Below are positions 14,001-26,992 of a stretch of DNA of 64,000 nt, piece by piece. The translations under genes and the position numbers were made by a program. The notes beneath the pieces were generated by a model. It was not told the origin of the DNA. It did no database searches and saw only the letters and a list, made by a program, of their open reading frames with translations. The number at the start of each line of letters is the position of its first letter. Position 1 is the stretch's first letter. Where the stretch lies: assembly GCA_029204225.1 (NCBI GenBank), contig MU832642.1, forward strand, positions 1-64,000. The letters are read 5' to 3'. The DNA is from Diphasiastrum complanatum (lineage: Eukaryota > Streptophyta > Lycopodiopsida > Lycopodiales > Lycopodiaceae).

Positions 14001-15194
14001 TCGACGACTCTCTAAAGTCTCCTGCTGTAGCTGAAGAATGGATACCATTGCAGTTCCATAAACTTAACTGCAATGCTTTTGTGAGGGCCCAGATCACCCT
14101 TTTTCCCAGTGCTTTGGCTTCGCTGAAAACCTTCCTCCTTTCGGCAACTTGCATAGGTGTGAGATCGTCGTCCATGAAGACAAGGGTACCTCTCAGCCTA
14201 AGGACAACTTGCCGCTCCTCTATTCCCGTGAACCGTATAAGTGTAGTTGGATCTCTTTTAGTTCTCCACGCTTTTTCCATTCCGTTGTGATGGTGGGAAA
14301 GTGTATCCATGAGGAAACTGGATGCTTCGGTAATTGGAGCCTTAGTATCTTCAATTCCTCGCACCCGCACATTTAGAGATTTATACTTCCGCATTTCTTC
14401 TTCGGATATGGTGGCTGAGATGACGCTATTGAAAGTGTGTGTACCTTCTTTACCGTCTTCTTTGAATAGAGAGGCCCATGTTTTGGTTTCCGCCTTATGT
14501 TGCTCAATCCGTTCCTCCAATTCTTGGATGTTTGTGGTGCTGGCTGGTTCTTCTTTTCTGCTCAAGGTCTCTTCCAAAGATATGATCCGGGCCATCATAG
14601 TTTGCTTCTCGATTGCCATAGCTTGTATTGTGGTTTTCAATTGACCCATTTCCATCCTTAGGTAGCTAGATTCCAGTGTAATTTGTTCCATGCAAGAGAG
14701 AAGGTACTGTTCAAATGCTTTCGTAGGAGAGTAGGCTTCTTTAGGGAATGAGAGATGATAATGGGAGGGGGCAGGAGAACCATGGAGAAAGGAGAGGGCC
14801 AAGGAAGAGGGGGGAGGGCTGTGAGCAGGCAGCGAGGGGTTGGGAAGGGCCAGCAAGGGGGTGGGAGGGGCGGGAGTAGGCTGAGCAGACAGCGAGGGGG
14901 TGGGAAGGGCCAGCAAGGGGGTGGGAGGGGTGGGAGTAGGCTGAGCAGGCAACGAGGGGGTGGGAGAGGTGGTGGGAGAGGGAGTAGGCAGCAAGGGGGT
15001 GTGTGAAGGGCCAGCGACAGGCTGCAAAGGAGAGGGAGGGGGTAGCGAAGGAGAGGGAGGGGAGCGAGGGGGAGGGGAGCGAAGGCTCCCCTTTTTTATG
15101 GCCATGGAGACCCGCTGAGTGCGATGGAGGTCAGATGGGAGGTGAGTGCGACCAGGGTAGGGCGAGCTAGGCCAGGACAACAGCCATCACCATC

Positions 15195-15277
<83 letters not shown>

Positions 15278-17364
15278 ATAGAATATATTAATGTCTATAG
15301 AGTGCCCTTGGGCACAAAAGACAAAGAAAAAGTACATCAGAACGGAGCATTGTCCATGCCGGACTTATTTCTATCAGCTAAAACTAAAAGCAGAAATTAA
15401 CTGGAAATAAAAACCAAAGCTTAATCTCCAGACATGGTGAGGGTACAAAAAGCAGTAGGATAACCACCAACTACGTGGAGGAATAAAACTCACTAACTGA
15501 GAGAGAAGAACTGTGTGATGGTGTGAGGCACATGGTGGCCTCTGGTGACGAACTCTGGATGGTCGAGGAAGACGCTGGAGCTTTGGTCGACTAGTTGGAA
15601 TGTCAAACTCACTATCCGAAGTATCCTCTCTAGCTCTTTTTTGAAAGAAAAGTGTAATATGTGGCTGGCTGCAGTCAACATCCTGATCATCCGACAGAAG
15701 TGAAGATCTCAAAGAGAACATCTCTCGCAAAAGTAAACCAACACATCTCGCATCTGGATAGATAAAGAAGGAACCAAGCGTGAGTGGAGTGTCCCGATAC
15801 AGACAGTGGTATTTGCCTCTGATCTCATAATAAGCTGGACATATGAAAATAAAGTGAAACTCATCCTCAACCTCCTGTAGAGTACAACACTGACAGATCC
15901 GTAATGGTCGTGGCGTGTCTGTGTATCTGCCGGTCTCAACAGTGAGTTGATGAGAAGAGACCCGAAGCTGACCAATGCGGTAGCGCAGGCCAAAAGACAG
16001 CGTCTGAGAGAGAGAACTCGATCTAACGGGAAGCCCTGAAGCATCCAGGTGAAGAAAGTGAATGCGGTAGAACTGAAGCTTAACTCGTGATGGATCTAGG
16101 TGAGACCAAACAAAATGTATGTATGCTCTATAGATTTGTCGGCGAATGAACGCATGAGTCCCATTTGGGAGGTCAGACATAGATAATCCCCATCCATGTA
16201 GAAAGTCCGAAGCATACTGAAACCATGAAGACTTAGCCCGTTGCCCGGCCAAAGTGCGAGAAGATGTAAAAGCTGCTACCACGTATCTGGAAGAATCAAG
16301 CTCTGAGACTCTGTGAATGAACGTGATGATCCTGAAAATAGCCTCTACAATCAGTGGAGACGCAAACTCCGCCAAAATAATCTCATGAGGAACGGACTGC
16401 TTGGCCCGAATCATCCGGCTAAGCATGTGAATCTGCAAACGTGAGATGTCACTCCAAGTGTTAGATAAGCCTGGGCACCATGTCTCCGCTGAATACAGTG
16501 CAACTGGAGAAACAGTCAGTCGAAGAAAAGAGGCGACAATGTGTGTCCGCGTCATGCACGTAATAAGTGGAGGAAAACCTCTCCATCTGAACAAGAGCAG
16601 AGCGCCCCTTGCGGAGCCTAGCCAATGCAGCTGGTCTAAAAGAAAGCAATGGACTAGAGAAGAGAACACCCAGGTATGTGTAAGACGCCACTATCTCTAG
16701 AGGCTGTCCATCAAAATAGAACATAGTCTCTCATATGCTGCCTGTTGGTGTTAAACACCATAACCTTAGTCTTACCAATGTTCACCATCAGCCCCCATAT
16801 CTTACAGAAAGTATACAAGGCATCCAGATGTCGCTGAAGTCCAGCAGCCGAACTAGAGAGTAGAACCACATCATCTGCATAAAGAAGGATAGGGATAATA
16901 AAATCTGCTAGAGGACAGCCATCTCCACCTTCTTCCCGAATGATCCGCTCAAGGTCGTCAATGTATAGAGCAAATACGGTGGGTGATAAAGGACCTGCTT
17001 TACTCCGACCGTACTATGAATATATGAAGACCATCCATCTCCAAAACTCTCTCATATAATGTGATGATAGCAGCAATGATCTCCTGTGAGAAACCAAGGG
17101 ATGCCAAACGCTGAAGCAGCAGGTGTCTCGGAACCGAATCAAATGCTTTGCGGAAGTCCACAAAGCAGCAATAGACTCTTTGTTTCCTGAACTTCGCCGC
17201 CTCAATGATACATCTCAGTATGAATATCTGGTCCACTGTGGAATAGCCTGCTCTAAAACCTGCCTGTCCCATAGCATATAACTCCTCTGTCTCCGCATGA
17301 GAGCTGATGATAGATTGCATAATCGAACCATAGAGCTTAGCCATAGTGTGGCTGATCATAATAG

Positions 17365-17446
<82 letters not shown>

Positions 17447-20400
17447 AGTTTTATTAATGTCTTTTCCATGCCAAAAGGCATATAAGACAAATAAGTACAT
17501 TTCAAGTATGTGGACCACAAGGGAGCATATGAAAAACGTCTCTGAGACTGAAAGAAAAGCATATAAAAAAGATCTAAATACAATTACTAGTGTTAACTAA
17601 ACTAAAAAGGTATAAAGCAAGAAATAGCTATGTATAATGGGAGCAAGCCGCAGATCATGCCCTAGAGGTGATAATGATACTGTTGCTACTGCTGCTGCTG
17701 CTACTGAAGAAAGATGTAATACAGGAGTGAAACTGAGATCCGCTGTCGTCGTCGAATGTAGGAAGGATGTCTTCTCGTGGTAGGACAAATAGGTTTGACT
17801 GCAGGGTAATGCTGGGATCTTACCTATTCAATCACAAAGCATTCTCAAAAGAAAGAGAGAGATGGCTAGAAACCCTCTTGTAGAAACTCGTGGACAGCCA
17901 AGGAGAATAGCGAGTATTGCTTACAAAAGTGTCTCATACAAATGGGATGCACACATATATATAGTCCAAGATGACTATCTAACTTCATGACTATTGGCTA
18001 TCCAACTACTTGACTATTGGCTATCCAACTACTTGACTATTGGCTATCCAACTACTTGACTATTGACTATCCAACTTTCTATAAGTTACATAGAAAGAAT
18101 AAGGTACCTCCAATATGTCAAGTTGAGGTACTTAATGTCACAATTAGGCCTAGTGGACCCATGAGTCCCTACCAAGTTAATTTCATACTAACTTAGCTAA
18201 CTCTAAGTTTAGTAGGCCTAATATAATAAATGACCATGGTTACACAACTCTCGACCTTTTGGGTCAAAGTAACCTATGGTAATGTAAGCAATTCCATTTA
18301 CATTCCAACACCCTCCTTAAATGGAAATGCATAACATAACATGAAGTAACTTCTCGAAAGAGAAAAATGCAACTTGCTGTCCGAACTTCATGTCGCCAAA
18401 TAAACTTCGCACCGAAGTAGTCGAAACCTCATCCCCAATCATATCCAACATATAAAGGGAAAAGAATGCGTAATAATGAAGCATCAAGTCGAAGGGTAAG
18501 GATTTGCATGCTCCATCCGAAGTAGGGAACCAACATAAACTCGACAATAAGTTGAAACATGAACTTGTAATCCATTATAGGCTCCCACATCATTCGAAAA
18601 AACTTCTTACCATAAGGACAATAAAAAAGAGTACCAAACTCTTTTGACATCACATCCTCCCAAACCTTACCATCAATGACTTGCTCACATAGAATAGGCA
18701 ATGTACCATCATCATGATGAAGAGTAAGTGTAGAACCAAAAACATCAGCAAGAGGTACTGATTTTAAAGAGGCATGTGCCTTCCCTTTGTAGTAAGACAT
18801 TTCTTTGTTGTCCTGCAAAGTCTCCAATAGCGGACAAGGAACTGTTATGGGCTGTTCAACACTTTGCTGACCAAAGTGTCCCCAACATGGACCATGTTGT
18901 CCATAATCTTCCGCAGGCTGTTCCTGAAGCATAATGGACTGCTCATGATGTAAAATGGGCTGTAAATGACCAAAAGAACATGACCGAACCTGCTGTCCAA
19001 CGTCTTCATCATAAAAATTTGGCAAACTATCAAGAGATGCATCAACGATGGCGTCATCAAAGCTGTCTCTCGAAGAGGCATGGGATGACATAGAAAATTC
19101 TTCAAGTAATGAAAAATTTTCTTCAAACAAATGCTCGCTCTTAACACTTTGAACAAAAGTACTAATTGACACATGTCGACTCTCTCCTCGATTAGTACAA
19201 AAAGGTTCCAAAGAGTGCTCGAATTTTTTAGCCTTTGCTAAAACATCAAATTGAAAATGATCCACTTTGTTGTCCTGCAAAGTCTGCAACAACCATTTAG
19301 GGACTGGTTTGGGCTGTCCAACAGCCTTGCCTTTGTCAACACTTTGCTGTTCAAAGTGTTCCGAACTTGGACCTTGCTGTCCAATGTCTTCAATAGGCTG
19401 CTCTTCACCATAAATAGGTTCTTCTTGATGAACTATGGGCTGCAAAATTGAAGAAGTAGTGGGCTGTCCACTAGAAGTTGATGGCAGTTCCTTATCTTCA
19501 TGATTAGATGGCAAAACCAAATCTGGAAATATTTCAAGATATGCATCATGGGGGAAGTCTCCTTTCATGACATGAGTGGGCACAACATCATAGGAGGTCT
19601 TTTCATCAAAATGAACATCACGACTCACTATGATTTTATTAGTATCCATATTAAACAACCTATAGCCTTTGCTTTCGCTACTATAGCCAACAAATATGCA
19701 TTTGACTCCTTTATCATCAAGCTTGGTTCTTAGCTTATCGGGAATGATAGCATAAGCCATGCAACCAAATATGCGTAAGTGAGAAACAGTAGGCTTCTTA
19801 CCATACCAAACTTCATAAGGAGTTAATGCCTTAAAGGCTTTAGTAGGACACCGATTACTAATGTAAGCCGCCGTTATAACCGCTTCAGCCCAAAACTTGT
19901 GAGGTAGGCCTTGAGCATGCATCGAGCCATCTCCATGATAGTGCGATTCTTTCTTTCGGCAACACCATTTTGTTGAGGTGTGTAATGGGTTGTCATTTGA
20001 TGATGGATACCTTTTCTTTGAAGATAAGTAGCGAATGTACTCTTTATAGGTTCCCCTCCTCGGTCGGTACGTAAGATCTTCAAAGAGTGCCCAAACTGGT
20101 TTTCTATCATTGCTAGAAAATCCTTAAAGCGTTGAAAAATTTCAGATTTTGTCTTCATAGGATAAATCTATGTAAATCTTGAAAGGTCATCAATAAAAGT
20201 GACAAAGTACTTACATCTTCCAATGGATTTGGTCCTCATTGGACCACATACATTGCCCTCAACTCGAATAGTTCCATCAATTTGAAAAGCTTGCCTTTGA
20301 AATTTTCCAAGTATGCATCCTTCGCATACATGTCCTTCGGGATGCTCAATATTAGGAATGTCTTCAACTATATTGAATCTCTTCAACATCTTCAAGCTAG

Positions 20401-23400
20401 CAAAGTTGAGATGTCCAAACCTAGCATGCCATAATTCAGCCAACTCCCAAGAATGTGAACTTGATGCAACATGAAGCTCTTCGCTCATAGGTATCCATAA
20501 GGAACAATCCACCACGTAATGTTCCCGAAGTAATGATCATAAGAGATCTCTTTGGGTCTTTGATAAGACATTTGTCTTCTTTGAATTCTACAACCAATCC
20601 TTGGTTCATAATTGTCGACATCGAAATGAGATTCTTTTTTGTTTTTGGAACATAAAGTACATTACGAATGTACTTCTCCTCATCATTGGGTAAGATAATG
20701 GGGATCACTCCAATACCTTTGATAGGACAAGAGGTGTTATGAACACCTTGAACTTTGCTTCCATCATGCACTTTTACAAGCTTTGTGAAGACTTCTTTGT
20801 CATAAGTCATATGGCGTGTGGCACCGCTATCAATCACCCAATCAATAGATGAAAAAACAGCAACTTGTAAAGCTGAAGATGAGCTGTTTTCTGCTGAAAA
20901 ACCAGCAAGATTTGATGTGGCAGAAATCTCGTCTTGAGGAGAGATGAGATTATTAGTGACAAAGGCATAATCATTATTGAAAAGATTATCCTCCTTTCCA
21001 AATTGTTGTTCCAAAGTAATGATTGCGGTACTTGTATCGTTACCTTTCTCTTTTTCCTTTGCAAGCCTCTTCCTACATTCTTTGATGTGATGCCCAATCT
21101 TCTTGCAATAGTGGCACTTACCCTTCTTCTTGGAGCCTTGATCTTGATCTTCCTTAGATTTTTGATCATCTTTGGAAGTTTTGAAAGAAGGCTTCCCTTT
21201 CATCAGCATCTTGATGATTTTCTGCAACCAAAAAGGGAATAAGATAGCTTCCTATTGGCGCCCTCCTGCAAGCAATATGATCACCTAAAGACTCTGATAC
21301 CATGTAGGAAATAGAAGCCTATTCAATCACACAAAGCATTCTCAAAAGAAAGAGAGAGATTGCTAGAAACCAAGGAGAATAATCAGTATTGCTTACAAAA
21401 GTGTCTCATACAAATGGGATGCACACATATATATAGTCCAAGATGATTATCTAACTTCATGACTATTGGCTATCCAACTACTTGACTATTGGCTATCCAA
21501 CTACTTGACTATTGACTATCCAACTTTCTATAAGTTGCATAGAAAGAATAAGGTACGTCCAATATGTCAAGTTGGGGTACTTGATGTCACAATTAGGCCT
21601 AGTGGACCCATGAGTCCCTACCAAGTTAATTTCATACTAACTTAGCTAACTCTAAGTTTAGTAGGCCTAATATAATAAATGACCATGGTTACACAACTCT
21701 CGACCTTTTGGGTCAAAGTAACCTATGGTAATGTAAGCAATTCCATTTACATTCCAACACACCCAACTGACCATGCCAGGCTCGATCGAGGTAAGCTCTA
21801 TAGATGAATCGTCGGATGTAATCATGGGTACCAGAAGGAAGTGCATGGATAGAGATACCGAGTGTGCCAAGAAGTTTGAAGGCCTGAGAGAACCAAGCCA
21901 AATGGTAGCCTTGACTGTGAAGGTTCTGGGATGAAATGAGAGCAGCCCGAATATATCTCTGCTCAGAAGACTGGAATGCACTGACGCGCTGTATATATGT
22001 GATGACCTGGAGTACGGCATCAAGGTACATAGGCGGGACCGCAAACTCAACAAGGATGATCTGGTGTGGAACTGAAGGCTTAGCCCGAATCATGCGTGAG
22101 AGCATAGTGATCTGTAATCGCGAGATACTGGCCCAGTCAGATGAAGTAAGACCAGTGCACCATACAACTGATGCATATAAGGCTATAGGAGAAACAATGG
22201 TGTCAAAAAGCCGACACTTACTCGTGGCATCTCGAGTAGACTTACGGAAGCAAAATCTCTCCATCTGGGTAAGGGAGGCATGGCCTTTCCCAAGCCTACT
22301 AGAAGCTGCCTGTCTCTTACTAAATATAGCACCAGTAAAAAGTGTATTGGGATGTTTTCGGAGTGACAAAGGTATCTCAGAGCAGATCAGGAGCACTATT
22401 GGGGTGAAGCAGGGGTGTTCCCTCTCTCCCACACTTTTTGGATTATATATTGATGAGTTGGAGAGGGTTATTGAGCAGTGTGGCGGATCTGGTTGCAGAC
22501 TCGGAGACATCTTGATCGCTATTCTTCTTTATGCAGATGATGTGGTTCTACTTTCACTTACTAGAGAGGGGTTAAAGAGAGATTGATTGTCTTCATGGTT
22601 TCTGTTCCAAATGGGGCCTAGGGGTGAATGTTGCGAAGACCAAGGTGATGGTCATCAACACTAAAGTGCCATCACTAGTAAGACTGTGTCATCAGAGAAA
22701 CCAAGGTCTCGTATCCGCTGAATGAGTAAGGAGCGTGGGACAGAGTCGAAGGCTTTCCTGAAGTCCACGAAGCAACAATAAACTCACTCTCGCCGGTGCC
22801 GAGCTTCCTCAATAATGGCTATGAGAATAAAGATATGATCATTAGTAGAATAATGGGCTCTAAATTCAGCCTGGCCCATAGCATGCAATCTCCTGGTCTC
22901 TGCCTCAGTACTCACAACTGATTGAAGAATAATGCCGTACAACTTCGTGATAACGTGCCCAATCATAAGAGTCCAATAGTTACTAGGATTCATGGGATTG
23001 GGGTGGATGATGTTGGTGCACCAACAAGAAGGAAAACCGGAGACAACGGCTTGATTGAGTAGAGTGGCTAGGAGAGGTGATAGTAAATCAGTAGCATCGA
23101 TTAGAAGCTTGGATTCAAGGTCATCAATATCCCTGGCTTTACTGGTATTCAGTTTCTTGATGGCGTTGTGGACCATATCAATAGTGACGAAGGTAAACTC
23201 AGAAGGTCTAGGGGAGATGGAAATAGGTGTGTCAGTATCAATGGTATATATGGTAGTGGCATAATCAATCCAAATGCGCAAATCATCAAGGAGCGGAGGT
23301 GGAGCACGGGGAATGAACTTACGCCAGAATGCGCCTGTGGAAGAACTATAGCGGGGTAAGTGAATGCTGATAGGTGCGAGTGAGTAGTCAAAAAAGTATT

Positions 23401-24094
23401 TGGGTGCACGAGGCAATGGTGGGGGTGAGAACTGTCGAGGCAAAGAAATAGTACCAAGGGCTAAAGAAAAGGAAGGAATGATCAGAGAGAGTGGTAGGAG
23501 AGATACGAAAATCATGGATGAGTGAGATGGATGATGGTGATCCCATAAGGTAATCAACAACACTATGACCGCCACTGTGGGGATGGCAGGTGTATTTGCC
23601 AGAGTTAGGCCAGCAAGTTAAACCATTAAAAATGGCCAACTCATGAGCTTCTCCTAATTGCAATAAGTATTCGCCATAGGTGGTAATGGGGCCCAAAATG
23701 TCCTCAGAAATCCTAGTAACACACAAGTCATCTCCATCAAGGGCACGTACCCGAAGCTGGTCCATAGAATCATAAAAATCTGTTTGCCGTGAAGCTGTCC
23801 TGGCATTAAAGTCACCGGTGAGAAAGATTTAACCTCGCTCTGCATATCTGATAATATTTGTAGAAAGATCAATGTAGGGTGAACCAATACCCTCCACAAA
23901 GGAAGAAGATACTAGAGGGAAATAACAAGCTACAACAAAGATGTCTCTGTCAGAACCAACGCTATGCGCATCAATGCGGAACCAAATGTACTGTGAGTGT
24001 TCATCATGACTGATGAACTCAAAAATAGGATGCAGTGACTCCCTATATACGCAAGTGACCCCACTAGAACCCATCCCACTAGCAGATCTCACCT

Positions 24095-24163
<69 letters not shown>

Positions 24164-26951
24164 AGAATTAGAATTAGAATTATTATTATTAACGTCTTTT
24201 GGTGCCCAGGGGCACATAAGACAAAAGAGAGTACAAAATGTGAGAAGCATTGTCCGCATAAGGACTTATTTACCAATGAAAAGACAGTAAAACTAAAACT
24301 AAAATATCGATCTCTCTGTCTCTAAGAGAAAAAGTATCCAAGCTTGACCACCAGCTGGTGAGGGTACAAAGCAAGAGCTTAACCACCTGCTCCGCGGAGG
24401 AAACTAGCTACGAGCAAGCTGAAAGTAATGAGTGATGGTAGTAGTGGGTCGTGATGTAGGCTGGTGGGAGGCGTATGAAGATCTAGTAGCACTGGATCGA
24501 GCCGAAACTCTCTGTGTCTTCGATCTTCGGACGGGGACGTCAAAATCCGCAACCGAAATATCCACTCTGTCTCGCTTCTGGAAGAACTGAGTAATGTGAG
24601 CCTGACTGGAATCCATATCTGAGAGCGTAGGTAGAAGTGAAGCTCGTAAAATATACATCTCTCTCAAAAGAAGACCCACACATCTAGCATCTGGATACTC
24701 GAGGAAGGAGCTCAACGTGAGGGGAATATCTCGGTATAAACAATGGTATCGTCCTCTAATCTCATAGTATACTGGGCAGCGAAAGATGAAATGAAACTCA
24801 TCTTCCACCTCCTGAAGAGAACAAAGCTGACATATCCGCTGCAATCTGGGAGTGTCTGTGTATCTACCTGTCTCGATAGCAAGCTGATGAGAAGAGACTC
24901 GAAGCTGTCCTATACGATATCTCAGACCAAAGGATAGCGTCTGTGTAAGATAAACTGGAAGAATAGGCAAGCCCGAAACGTCCAGCCGTAAAAGATGTGT
25001 GCCATAATAATGTAGCTTGACCCTATCTGGATCAGGATGTGACCATATAGTGCGTATGTAGCTCCGGTAAATCTGCTGTCTGATATAAGCATGGGTTCCA
25101 TTCGGAAGATCAAGTGCGGATAAACCCCAAGTCTGAAGAAGGGTTGAGACACTGCGATACCAAGAGTGCTTGGCTCCCTGATCTGCAAGGGTACAAGATG
25201 AAGTGAGAGCAGCAACAATGTATCTGGAGGTATCTAGATCTGATACCCTGTGAAGAAAGGTGATGATCTGAAACATAGCACCAACAACTAATGGAGGAGA
25301 AGCAAACTCGGTTAGTATGATATCATGTGGTACTGAGGGCTTAGCCCGAATTATCCTACTGAGCATGAGAATCTGGATACGAGTAAGATCTCTCCATGTA
25401 TCGCGTGATAAATCAGGGCACCAAGTCTCAGCCGAATATAGCACAACTGGGGAGACATTAGCAGAAAATAGTAGGCATCTGGTAGCAGGATCCTGCACAT
25501 AATAAGTAGAGCAAAATCTCTCCATATGCACAAGAGCGGTATGCCCCTTGCGGAGCCTGGCGGTGGCTGCTGGTCGAAAAGTGAGTAGCGGACCAGAGAA
25601 AAGAACTCCCAAATAGGTGTAGGAGGTCACGATCTCAATCGGTAGCCCGTCATAATAGAAAATCACATCTCTCATATGCTGTCTGTTGGTGTTAAACACC
25701 ATAATCTTAGTCTTCTTAAGGTTAACCGTCAATCCCCAACGCTGGCAAAAGTGATGTAAAGCAGAAAGGTGACTCTGTAAACCAGCTGCAGAGGATGAGA
25801 GGAGAACCACATCATCAGCGTACAAGAGAATGGGGATAATAATGTCTGCTAGGGGACAGCCCTCTCCACCTTCCTCGCGAATAATCCGCTCGAGGTCATC
25901 TATATATAGTGCAAAAAGAGTGGGTGATAAGGGGCAACCCTGCTTCACCCCAATGGTAGAATGTATCTGTGAGGACCAGCCACTACCATCTCTGAAACGT
26001 GCCAAGACTCGCTCATATAAAGTAATGATCGCAGCAATAGTATCCTCTGAAAAGCCAAGTGAAGACAGTCTCTGGAAAAGAAGATGTCGTGGAACAGAGT
26101 CAAAAGCTTTTTGAAAATCCACAAAGCAACAGTAAATTCTCTGTTTCCGATGTCGAGCCTCCTCAATAATGCATCTCAAAATGAAGATCTGGTCTGAAGT
26201 AGAATATCCCGGTCTGAAACCAGCTTGACCCATAGCGTGTAAACCCTCAGTTTCAGCAAAAGATCCAGTGACTGTCTGTAGTATAGAGCCATATATCTTA
26301 GCTAGAGTGTGGCCAATCATAATGGTGCGGTAGTTTCCTACATTCATGGGATCACCTGCCTTGAGGATGGGGTGAAGGATATTAGTACACCAAGCCGTAG
26401 GAAAACCAGAAGTAACAGCTGTGTTAAAAACATGAGCAATGTAAGGGGAGATGAGATGTGCTACGGGCTTTAGGAAGTCTACACTTAAGGAGTCATAGTC
26501 AGTGGCTTTATTTAGTTTGGCATGTTTAATGGCGTTTTCAACCATGTCAGGGGTGAAAAGTGAGCAGTGGTCAGGTCTCGGTGAGAGTGAGGTAGGAGGA
26601 GAGTCCGTGGTATATAACTCCGTGGCATACTCGATCCAGGATTCGATGGCTATGGGGGCCAATGTTGAAGAGTGTCTGGTGAAATGTTTCCAGAAAAAAG
26701 AGGAGGAGGGTGAATCTAAAGAGTTGATCATTTTTTGGCAGAGTGATTGTAGGTACTTGATCTTCTTTGTTCTGGTGGTTCTATGATATTCTTTCTGGCA
26801 TTGTTTGAGTGTGGCAGGGGAGTGTGACCTGGCATATGTCACATGATTGTGAAGAGAGCGGCATTCTGCATCATACCATCTGTTGTGAACACTTCTGTGA
26901 GATGATGTCGTTTTGGTGGGGAAGGATGAGGAAGCAGCAGCTAAGAGGGAT

Positions 26952-26992
<41 letters not shown>

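Larger units (their letters stand above)
10942..15195 (-). mobile_element. LINE-2, ORF1 joined to ORF2 with endonuclease deleted
   Basis: A related but clearly different LINE subfamily. In minus-strand order: 5' end next to the (TC)n of LINE-3 (15196-15273), ORF1 with a Pro-rich repetitive leader, a deletion that fuses ORF1 to the first residues of ORF2, a second deletion removing most of the endonuclease, an open RT and C-terminal frame (11120-13993), a short 3'UTR and a (TC)n tail at 10942-11003. Its 3' end has only a small GAGCT/AGCTC hairpin and lacks the GTCTT/AAGAC outer stem of the other tails. Confidence 0.85.
15196..17366 (-). mobile_element. LINE-3, 5'-truncated and frameshifted
   Basis: Closest by eye to LINE-1 in sequence. 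It starts inside the RT domain ([12 protein letters not shown], near 17340) directly against a (GA)n run. RT pieces lie in several frames: [10 protein letters not shown] and [13 protein letters not shown] at 17000-17340, YADD near 16880, and the C-terminal region with CX2CX9HX4C (CQCC...HFIFIC) at 15374-16669. Stops and shifts lie between them, so it is dead. Its 3' end has the tail hairpin at 15292-15323 and a 78-bp (TC)n tail at 15196-15273. Confidence 0.88.
17819..21759 (-). mobile_element. Ty1/copia LTR retrotransposon lacking reverse transcriptase
   Basis: A minus-strand element with 5' LTR 21303-21759, a primer site to initiator tRNA-Met at 21291-21302, a gag zinc knuckle and protease (20436-21227), GAG-pre-integrase and integrase pieces (19874-20515 and the start of 18429-19922), a polypurine tract at 18311-18318 and 3' LTR about 17819-18310. 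After the integrase C-terminal motifs the RT and RNase H are absent. In their place is a linker with duplicated Gln-rich modules. No flanking target duplication is visible. It could only move with enzymes from another copia element. Confidence 0.88.
24099..26953 (-). mobile_element. LINE-1b, 5'-truncated near-identical copy of LINE-1a
   Basis: It matches 6012-8886 base for base except for fewer than about a dozen differences seen by eye and one extra AGAATT unit before the tail. It breaks at the point where the element sequence itself reads GTAGAGAGA, directly against a (GA)n run (26954-26989), so the join could have used microhomology. The tail is (TC)n at 24099-24161, with the hairpin at 24194-24222. 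Confidence 0.93.

Noticed and set aside
15106-15180. Upstream Met at 15180 as the ORF1 start of LINE-2
   Set aside because: The residues before MAIKKG have no counterpart in LINE-1a ORF1, which begins at the equivalent MAPKKK.
17988-18081. CRISPR-like spaced repeat
   Set aside because: The 23-bp units are contiguous tandem repeats inside an LTR in eukaryotic DNA, without spacers.
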